From Pyxidicoccus fallax (lineage in GTDB: Bacteria; Myxococcota; Myxococcia; Myxococcales; Myxococcaceae), in the NCBI RefSeq assembly GCF_012933655.1, contig NZ_JABBJJ010000120.1:1-33034 (forward strand): 33,034 nt of DNA. The letters run 5' to 3'. The notes beneath the pieces are model-generated. The model saw only the letters and a list, made by a program, of their open reading frames with translations. It searched no databases and was not told the DNA's origin. Position numbers and translations under genes: made by a program. Positions 28,223 through 33,034 of this stretch are shown in pieces (within the stretch, counting starts at the first letter, position 1; the number at the start of each line of letters is the position of its first letter).

Positions 28223-29620
28223 TCACACCGGGACGAGCTGGTCCGCGATGCGGGCCAGGTCCGACACGGAGTTGACGACCACGGCCTGGTGGCAGTGCTT
28301 CTCGTAGGTGAGCATCTCGCTGTCGCCGATGCCCCAGTTGCCGCGCTCCTCGGGGCAGATCCACAGGAGGCGCTTCGCCTTGCGGCGCAGGTCCTTCAGC
28401 GCCCAGGCGTTGTTGGCGTTGTAGTTGTTCCGCCCGTCTCCAATGATCATCACCGTGGTGCGCCGGGTGATGCTGCCCAGGTGGTCGCGGGTGAAGTCCG
28501 CCAGGGCGCGTCCGTAGTTCGAGTTCGCGCTCAGGGACACCGTCTTCCCCGCCGTGGCCATGTCGATGGCCTCGTCCACGTCCAGGTCCTTGAAGTACTG
28601 CGTCACCTCGCCCACGTCGGACACGAAGACGAACGAGCGCACGCGCACGAACAACGACTGCATCGTGTGCATGAACAGCATCATCATCCGCGACGCGTTC
28701 CGCACCGAGTCGGACACGTCGCACAGCACCACCAGCTCGGGGCGCTCGGGCCGGCGGCGGCGGAACTGGGGCACCATGGGCACCCCACCCCACGGCATGT
28801 TCCGGCGCAGCGTGCGGCGCACGTTGAGCGCGCCCCGGCGGTGCGAGCGCTGCTTGCGAATCATCCGGCTGCGCAGCTTCTCCGCCAGCGTGCGGACAGC
28901 GGACTCCATCTGGTCCACCTCCGCCTGGGTGAGCAGGTGCAGCGGCTTGTCCTGCACCGTGTCCGTGCGGCGGCGGATGCGCGCCTCGGCCTGCCGCTTC
29001 ACCTCCTGGCGCGCGGCGTTTTCGATCTTCCGCATCGCCTCCGCGACGTGGCGCGAGACAATCTCCACGCCCTCCGGAGCGAGCCCGCGGGCGCGCAGCT
29101 CGTCCTCCAGGGACTTCATGTCCGAGCGGGCCTTGTCCATGCCCGCCGCCGCCAGCATGCGCCGCGAGAAGAAGCCCGCCTGCAGGGGGCTCTCCAGCTG
29201 CGACAAGTCCAACTGGAGTGACGCCATCCGGAAGATCTGCGCCAGCCGGGCCCGGTCCCCCTCGAGGATGGCCTGGGCCAGCGGCGACATCTCCGGCAGG
29301 AGCTGGTTCATCTGGATGATGACCATCTTCAGCAGGTCGCCCTCCAGGTAGCCCTCCTCCTTGAGCTGGTCCGCCAGCGACTTGTCGATGGCCTCGAACG
29401 TCTTCGCCGCGCCGGAGAAGTAGAAGTCGAACGCGCGGTTGAAGGTGTCCACGTCCAGCTCGCGCTTCACCATCGTGGTGCGCAGCACCGAGCGGAACAG
29501 GCTCCGGTCCTTCAGCCCCACCTCGGCCGTGGCGCGCAGGGCGTCCTGGACCTCGGACGTGCTGACACGCACGCCGTTCTGGCGAAGCACTTCGGCGAAC
29601 TCGACGATGCGGGCGTCCAC
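28223..29620 (-). CDS. VWA domain-containing CoxE-like protein
   Basis: 465 residues, starting at a GTG (29620-29618); the upstream ATGs are out of frame and no strong Shine-Dalgarno is visible. The N-terminal 280 residues are mostly helical, charged and Arg/Lys-rich around 205-290. The C-terminal part is a von Willebrand A fold with a metal-ion-dependent adhesion site: DVSDS at 301-305 (the DxSxS motif) and Asp395 in IIGDGRNN. Ser364 is a possible contributor to the third loop. This layout matches the CoxE-like VWA family, whose members often act with MoxR-type AAA+ ATPases in assembling or activating metalloenzymes or complexes. No MoxR gene is adjacent in this window, so the partner is unknown. 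No signal peptide or membrane segment was seen, so it is probably cytosolic. It is transcribed toward the PKS operon but separated from it by 722 bases and a hairpin. Confidence 0.9.
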   Translation of the reverse strand: MDARIVEFAEVLRQNGVRVSTSEVQDALRATAEVGLKDRSLFRSVLRTTMVKRELDVDTFNRAFDFYFSGAAKTFEAIDKSLADQLKEEGYLEGDLLKMVIIQMNQLLPEMSPLAQAILEGDRARLAQIFRMASLQLDLSQLESPLQAGFFSRRMLAAAGMDKARSDMKSLEDELRARGLAPEGVEIVSRHVAEAMRKIENAARQEVKRQAEARIRRRTDTVQDKPLHLLTQAEVDQMESAVRTLAEKLRSRMIRKQRSHRRGALNVRRTLRRNMPWGGVPMVPQFRRRRPERPELVVLCDVSDSVRNASRMMMLFMHTMQSLFVRVRSFVFVSDVGEVTQYFKDLDVDEAIDMATAGKTVSLSANSNYGRALADFTRDHLGSITRRTTVMIIGDGRNNYNANNAWALKDLRRKAKRLLWICPEERGNWGIGDSEMLTYEKHCHQAVVVNSVSDLARIADQLVPV

Positions 29621-29711
29621 GGAACCATCATGTCCGGCGGCGGCCCCGGCGCAATCCGGAATGCGGGGCGGGCCACAGCAGACGGTTGACTGCCCGGCCG
29701 GCGCACGCAGG

Positions 29712-29723
29712 GTTATCTATAAC
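29712..29723. promoter_or_regulatory. Palindrome in the AT-rich upstream region of the VWA gene
   Basis: GTTATCTATAAC is a palindrome with a 2-base centre, in the only AT-rich patch (about 29711-29750) of the 210-base gap 29621-29830. It includes a TATAGA-like hexamer on the minus strand, so it may mark a -10 region or an operator for the VWA gene. No good -35 was found. Confidence 0.25.
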
Positions 29724-29769
29724 TATCCTCATAAATCTGGTTTTACTGCTTCGAGTCAGAGCAGACCCA

Positions 29770-29787
29770 TGGCCCCACACGGGGCCA
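29770..29787 (-). terminator. Hairpin behind the RNA methyltransferase gene, with a competing pairing
   Basis: TGGCCCC-ACAC-GGGGCCA is a perfect 7-bp stem with a 4-base loop, about 45 bases after the methyltransferase stop. CCCACACGG (29774-29782) can alternatively pair with CCGTGTGGG (29821-29829), so the two folds exclude each other. There is no T-tract; a terminator function is only plausible. Confidence 0.35.
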
Positions 29788-29830
29788 CTGCGGCCCCGCG
29801 CAACATCAAAAACGCACATTCCGTGTGGGT

Positions 29831-31126
29831 TCAGCTGCCGCGCTCGAAGGACATGACCGCCTCGACGTGGTGCGTCTGGGGGAACATGTCGACCACCTGG
29901 AGGGCCAGGGGCTTGTAGCCCGCCTCCACCAGTCCCGCCGCGTCGCGGGCCAGCGAGGCCGGGTCACACGCCACGTACACCACGCGGCGCACGCCCAGGG
30001 CGGTCATCCACTTCGCGAGGCCCGGGGCCCCGGTGCGCGGCGGGTCCGCGAGGCACACGTCGAACTTCCGGCCCTCGGCCACGAGCCCGTCACACGCCTT
30101 GCGCGCGTCGCCCTGGATGAAGCGCACGTTGGCCACCCCACCCTCGCGAGCACTCCGCTGCGCCAGCTCCACGCCCACCGGCGAGGACTCCACGCCCAGC
30201 ACGGACGCCGCGCCCGCGGCCAGGGGGAACGTGAAGTTCCCATTGCCCGAGTACAGCTCCAGCACGGAGTCACCGTCCCGCGCGGCCAGCTCGTACACGG
30301 CCGAGGTGACGAGCCCCACGTTGGCCTCCGCGTGCGCCTGGGCGAACGCGTCCGGCCGCAGGTACAGCGGCACCTCCGGCCGCAGCGGCGAGTACGAGCG
30401 CAGCGCCGGCTTCCCCAGCACGCGCGGAGAGCCCTCCTTCGGCACCAGCACCGCGCCCTCCAACCGCAGCGAGCGCACCGCCGCCTCCGCCGCCTCCACG
30501 TGCCGCGCCGTCACCGGCCCCGTCAGGTTCACCGCGAAGGCGGCCTTGTCCCCTTCGGCCAGCAGGAGCACCTCGTCGGTGTCCTTCGCCAGCGGCTTGA
30601 GCAGCGGGGCCAGTTTCCCGGGCAGCGTCGCCAGCACGGGCGTCAGCGCGCCGCACTCGGACACGGGGATGCGGTCGTGGCTGCGCCGCCCGAAGTACCC
30701 CAGCGTGCCCTTGCCCGTGGGGTGCAGCACCGCGCGGCGCCGGTAGCCCCAGTCGCGGGGGGCCACCAGGAGCGGGCGGACGGTGAAGGATTCCCTCGGC
30801 AGGTGGCCCAGGTGCTCCAGGGTGGAGAGGACGATCTCCTGCTTCGCGGCACGCTGGGCGGGCTCGGCGAGCCCCAGCCAGTCACAGCCGCCGCACTCAC
30901 CGGCCCACGGGCACATCTCGGGGCGCCGGTCCGGGCCGGGCGTCACCACCTGTCGCAGCAGCCCGCGCAGCACGCGGCCCTGGGCCTCCAGGTGCACGCG
31001 CACGGTGTCGCCGGGGAAGGCGCCGGGCACGAAGACGGTGCGCCCCTGCCAGGAGGCCACGCCCTCGCCCAGCTGGCCCAGGCGGTCGATGGTCAGTTCA
31101 ACGGGAGTCTCGGGTAGCGGCAGCAT
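29831..31126 (-). CDS. Class I SAM-dependent RNA uracil-5-methyltransferase, TrmA/RlmC/RlmD family
   Basis: 431 residues, typical for the RlmD (RumA) type, which methylates carbon 5 of a uridine in 23S rRNA using S-adenosylmethionine. Residues 1-60 resemble a TRAM RNA-binding domain. Cys72, Cys78, Cys81 and Cys158 match the four ligands of the family's 4Fe-4S cluster. The SAM-binding motif LYSGNGNF is at 291-298 and DPPRTG at 361-366. The catalytic Cys387 lies in YVACDP, a variant of the usual YVSCNP, and Glu422 in HHVEAV is the likely base. All key residues are present, so it should be active; the exact RNA and position cannot be told from the sequence. The ATG at 31126 lies 40 bases downstream of the PilZ gene, so the two may share a transcript, but no clear Shine-Dalgarno precedes it. 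Confidence 0.93.
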   Translation of the reverse strand: MLPLPETPVELTIDRLGQLGEGVASWQGRTVFVPGAFPGDTVRVHLEAQGRVLRGLLRQVVTPGPDRRPEMCPWAGECGGCDWLGLAEPAQRAAKQEIVLSTLEHLGHLPRESFTVRPLLVAPRDWGYRRRAVLHPTGKGTLGYFGRRSHDRIPVSECGALTPVLATLPGKLAPLLKPLAKDTDEVLLLAEGDKAAFAVNLTGPVTARHVEAAEAAVRSLRLEGAVLVPKEGSPRVLGKPALRSYSPLRPEVPLYLRPDAFAQAHAEANVGLVTSAVYELAARDGDSVLELYSGNGNFTFPLAAGAASVLGVESSPVGVELAQRSAREGGVANVRFIQGDARKACDGLVAEGRKFDVCLADPPRTGAPGLAKWMTALGVRRVVYVACDPASLARDAAGLVEAGYKPLALQVVDMFPQTHHVEAVMSFERGS

Positions 31127-31166
31127 TCAGGGGCTCGACGGGCGACGCGCCCCCGGGCGGCCACCC

Positions 31167-31559
31167 TCACTTCCTTGTCGCGGCCGGCGCTTCCGGGGGG
31201 AACTCCGCGCGCAGGCGCTCCACGAACTCCCCGATGCGCGACCGCTTGTCGTCGTCAACGTCCACGAACTCCACGGCCATCCCCGGGGACTGGTTGGCGG
31301 GCGCCGCGCCCAACGCATTGGTGCGCGTCACGCGGCCCTTCAGCTCCACCGGGAAGTGCGCTCCGGGCAGCGTCACCAGGATCCGCACCACCGTGTCTAC
31401 CGGCAGCGGCTTGTCGGTGTTGATGTACAGCCCGCCGCGAGACAGGTTCACGGCCCAGTCCGTCACGAACCCGGACACGCTGCTGTAGGCCACCGGCAGC
31501 TCGTACTCCACGCGGGGCGCGCGGTCGTTCGCGACGTGTTTCTCCGGAGTGTCAGCCAT
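31167..31559 (-). CDS. Small PilZ domain protein
   Basis: 130 residues consisting of a single PilZ domain, resembling the stand-alone PilZ proteins common in myxobacteria. PilZ domains usually bind cyclic di-GMP through an N-terminal RxxxR and a D/NxSxxG motif. Here the second is present (N38, S40, G43 in NLSRGG), but the first reads DRAPR (residues 12-16), so the leading Arg is Asp. Binding of the nucleotide is therefore doubtful, and it may work as an effector through protein contacts. No signal peptide or membrane segment is present. The ATG at 31559 is preceded by GGGGAG about 9 bases upstream. It lies between the CoA-transferase genes and the RNA methyltransferase gene, all in one direction. 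Confidence 0.88.
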   Translation of the reverse strand: MADTPEKHVANDRAPRVEYELPVAYSSVSGFVTDWAVNLSRGGLYINTDKPLPVDTVVRILVTLPGAHFPVELKGRVTRTNALGAAPANQSPGMAVEFVDVDDDKRSRIGEFVERLRAEFPPEAPAATRK

Positions 31560-31571
31560 GCGATGGGGCTC

Positions 31572-31601
31572 CCCCGCGGGCCTTCGACGGCACCCGCGGG
31601 G
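31572..31601 (-). terminator. GC-rich hairpin between the CoA-transferase B gene and the PilZ gene
   Basis: CCCCGCGGG and CCCGCGGGG form a perfect 9-bp stem around 12 bases, 20-50 bases after the upstream stop. No T-tract follows. Its 3' arm abuts the GGGGAG ribosome site of the PilZ gene, so it could act as a transcriptional pause or terminator, or affect PilZ translation. Confidence 0.4.
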
Positions 31602-31621
31602 CGCACCCTAGCCTCGTGCGC

Positions 31622-32278
31622 TCAGAATTTCATCTCGCGCACGTCCGGAGCCACCTTCAGCTTCGGCTCCGTCAGCTTCTGCACCTGCTCCACCGTCACG
31701 CCGGGGGCCACCTCGCGCAGCACCAGCCCCTCGGGCGTCACGTCGATGTACGCGTGGTCCGAGACGATGTGGTGCACGCACTTGAGGCCCGTCAGCGGCA
31801 GCGAGCACTTCTTGAGGATCTTCGGCTGGCCTTCCTTGTTGGCGTGCTCCATGGCCACGTAGATGCGCTTGGCACCCACGGCGAGGTCCATGGCGCCGCC
31901 CATCCCCTTCACCATCTTCCCGGGGATCATCCAGTTGGCCAGGTCACCCTCTTCGCTGACCTCCATGGCGCCGAGCACGGCCATGTCGATATGGCCGCCG
32001 CGGATCATCCCGAAGGACAGCGCGGAGTCGAAGAACGACGCGCCCTTCACCGTCGTCACCGTCTCCTTGCCCGCGTTGATGAGGTCCGGGTCCTCCTGTC
32101 CCTCGAAGGGATAGGGCCCGATGCCCAGGAGGCCGTTCTCCGACTGGAGCACCACCTCGACGCCGGCGGGGATGTAGTTGGGGACCAGCGTGGGGATGCC
32201 GATGCCCAGGTTGACGTAGTAGCCGTCCCGCAGCTCCCGGGCGATGCGCATCGCGATCTGTTCACGAGTCAGTGGCAT
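31622..32278 (-). CDS. scoB: 3-oxoacid CoA-transferase, subunit B
   Basis: 218 residues, the usual size of the beta subunit of a two-subunit succinyl-CoA:3-oxoacid (acetoacetate) CoA-transferase. These enzymes move CoA between an acyl-CoA and a 3-oxoacid through a glutamyl-CoA intermediate in the cytosol. The catalytic Glu is Glu47 in SENGLLG. GIGIPT at 25-30, and the segments around DLINAGKET and [14 protein letters not shown], are characteristic of the family. The ATG at 32278 is preceded by GAGGAG, which overlaps the upstream stop region. The gap to the subunit A gene is 7 bases, so the two form an operon. Substrate preference (succinyl-CoA/acetoacetate versus acetate-type or adipate-type) cannot be settled here, and the symbol reflects the closest general match. 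Confidence 0.92.
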   Translation of the reverse strand: MPLTREQIAMRIARELRDGYYVNLGIGIPTLVPNYIPAGVEVVLQSENGLLGIGPYPFEGQEDPDLINAGKETVTTVKGASFFDSALSFGMIRGGHIDMAVLGAMEVSEEGDLANWMIPGKMVKGMGGAMDLAVGAKRIYVAMEHANKEGQPKILKKCSLPLTGLKCVHHIVSDHAYIDVTPEGLVLREVAPGVTVEQVQKLTEPKLKVAPDVREMKF

Positions 32279-32285
32279 GGGCTCC

Positions 32286-32984
32286 TCACGCCTGCTTGCG
32301 GACGGTGCGCCGCTCGATCCACTTCTTGAGGTTCTTCGCCTGGACGATGCGGTGCACGAAGATGCTGGGGATGTGCACCTGATCCGGGTCGAGTTCGCCG
32401 GGCTGCACGATGTGCTCCGCCTCGACGATGGTCACCTTCGCGGCCATGCACATCATGGGCGAGAAGTTCCGCGCCGTCTTGTTGAACACCAGGTTGCCCC
32501 AGGTGTCCGCCTTCCACGCGTGGATGATGGCGAAGTCCGCCTTGAGCGGCGTCTCCAGGACATGGAGCCGGCCGTCGATCATCCGCGTCTCCTTGCCCTC
32601 GGCCACCTGCGTCCCGGCGCCGGTGGGGGTGAAGAAGCCGCCGATGCCGCAGCCGCCGGCGCGGATGCGCTCGGCCAGGGTGCCCTGCGGGTTCAATTCC
32701 ACCTCCAGCTCGCCGGAGAGGAACTGCCGCTCGAACTCCTTGTTCTCTCCCACGTAGCTGGACACCATCTTCTTCACCTGCTTGTTCTGAAGCAGGATGC
32801 CGAGCCCGAGCTCGGTGGTGCCGCAGTTGTTGGAGATGATGGTGAGGTTCTTCACGCCCTTCCGGTGAAGCGCCTCGATGAGGTTCTCCGGGTTGCCGCA
32901 CAGACCGAAGCCGCCGCTCATGAGCGTGCAGCCATCCGGGATGTCGGCGACCGCCTCGTCCGCGTTCGCGTAGACCTTGTTCAT
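32286..32984 (-). CDS. scoA: 3-oxoacid CoA-transferase, subunit A
   Basis: 232 residues from the ATG at 32984, matching the alpha subunit of heteromeric 3-oxoacid CoA-transferases. The glycine-rich [10 protein letters not shown] (24-33) and the [12 protein letters not shown] segment are family hallmarks of the CoA-binding subunit. [16 protein letters not shown] and [12 protein letters not shown] also fit. I chose this start because GGGAGG lies 4 bases upstream; the frame stays open 16 codons further to 33032, but that extension is not typical of the family. It is followed by subunit B after 7 bases. The pair would handle acetoacetate or similar short 3-oxoacids in the cytosol. A direct link to the PKS is not evident, since the two are separated by three genes and several likely transcription stops. 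Confidence 0.93.
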   Translation of the reverse strand: MNKVYANADEAVADIPDGCTLMSGGFGLCGNPENLIEALHRKGVKNLTIISNNCGTTELGLGILLQNKQVKKMVSSYVGENKEFERQFLSGELEVELNPQGTLAERIRAGGCGIGGFFTPTGAGTQVAEGKETRMIDGRLHVLETPLKADFAIIHAWKADTWGNLVFNKTARNFSPMMCMAAKVTIVEAEHIVQPGELDPDQVHIPSIFVHRIVQAKNLKKWIERRTVRKQA

Positions 32985-33000
32985 CCGCCCTCCCGATATG
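32985..33000 (-). promoter_or_regulatory. Strong ribosome-binding site fixing the subunit A start
   Basis: On the minus strand GGGAGG precedes the ATG at 32984 by four bases. This is the best Shine-Dalgarno in the window and supports the shorter start over the in-frame ATG at 33032. The remaining 34 bases to the right edge show nothing else. Confidence 0.7.
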
Positions 33001-33034
33001 GAAACGGGGTGAAGGCCCGGGAAGGCCCCCACCC

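Overview
The window is very GC-rich, all eight recognised genes lie on the minus strand, and the content points to a myxobacterium, probably Myxococcaceae or a relative. The evidence is the giant modular cis-AT type I polyketide synthase (PKS) genes, a loading arrangement with two acyltransferases (AT) behind one ketosynthase (KS) as in myxobacterial PKSs, a PilZ protein of the kind abundant in myxobacteria, and strong G/C bias at third codon positions. That bias produces long spurious open frames opposite the PKS genes. The species and the compound cannot be named from the sequence.

From right to left, which is the direction of transcription: 32984-31622 encodes both subunits of a 3-oxoacid CoA-transferase. 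31559-31167 encodes a small PilZ protein. 31126-29831 encodes a TrmA/RlmD-type RNA uracil-5-methyltransferase with Fe-S cysteines. 29620-28223 encodes a von Willebrand A (CoxE-like) protein. A 722-base, relatively AT-rich intergenic region (27501-28222) then forms the boundary of a PKS operon. The first three PKS genes fill 27500 to 1, and the third runs off the left edge. Both PKS junctions are 4-base ATGA overlaps.

The assembly line reads: PKS-A = ACP(loading)-KS-AT(loading)-AT-DH-ER-KR-ACP; PKS-B = KS-AT-KR-ACP / KS-AT-DH-ER-KR-ACP; PKS-C (partial) = KS-AT-DH-KR-ACP / KS-AT-DH... AT motifs suggest methylmalonyl units in modules 1 and 3 (VASH) and malonyl units in modules 2, 4 and 5 (HAFH). 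Read residue by residue, two domains look silenced. The ER of module 1 has lost its nucleotide-binding glycines and the GK-D motif. The DH of module 5 has Phe in place of its catalytic His. Expected outcomes are: module 1, 2-methyl-enoyl (if its DH, with a Pro-to-Ala change, still works); module 2, beta-hydroxy; module 3, fully reduced with an alpha-methyl; module 4, enoyl; module 5, not dehydrated. Release, tailoring and later modules lie outside the window.

The most unusual non-coding signal is an 8-bp perfect stem at the start of PKS-A. Its loop holds the GAGG ribosome-binding site and its 3' arm holds the first two bases of the start codon. Within the PKS genes, near-identical AT and DH tracts recur between modules, which suggests duplication with gene conversion. 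No tRNA, rRNA, CRISPR array, transposase or integrase was seen.
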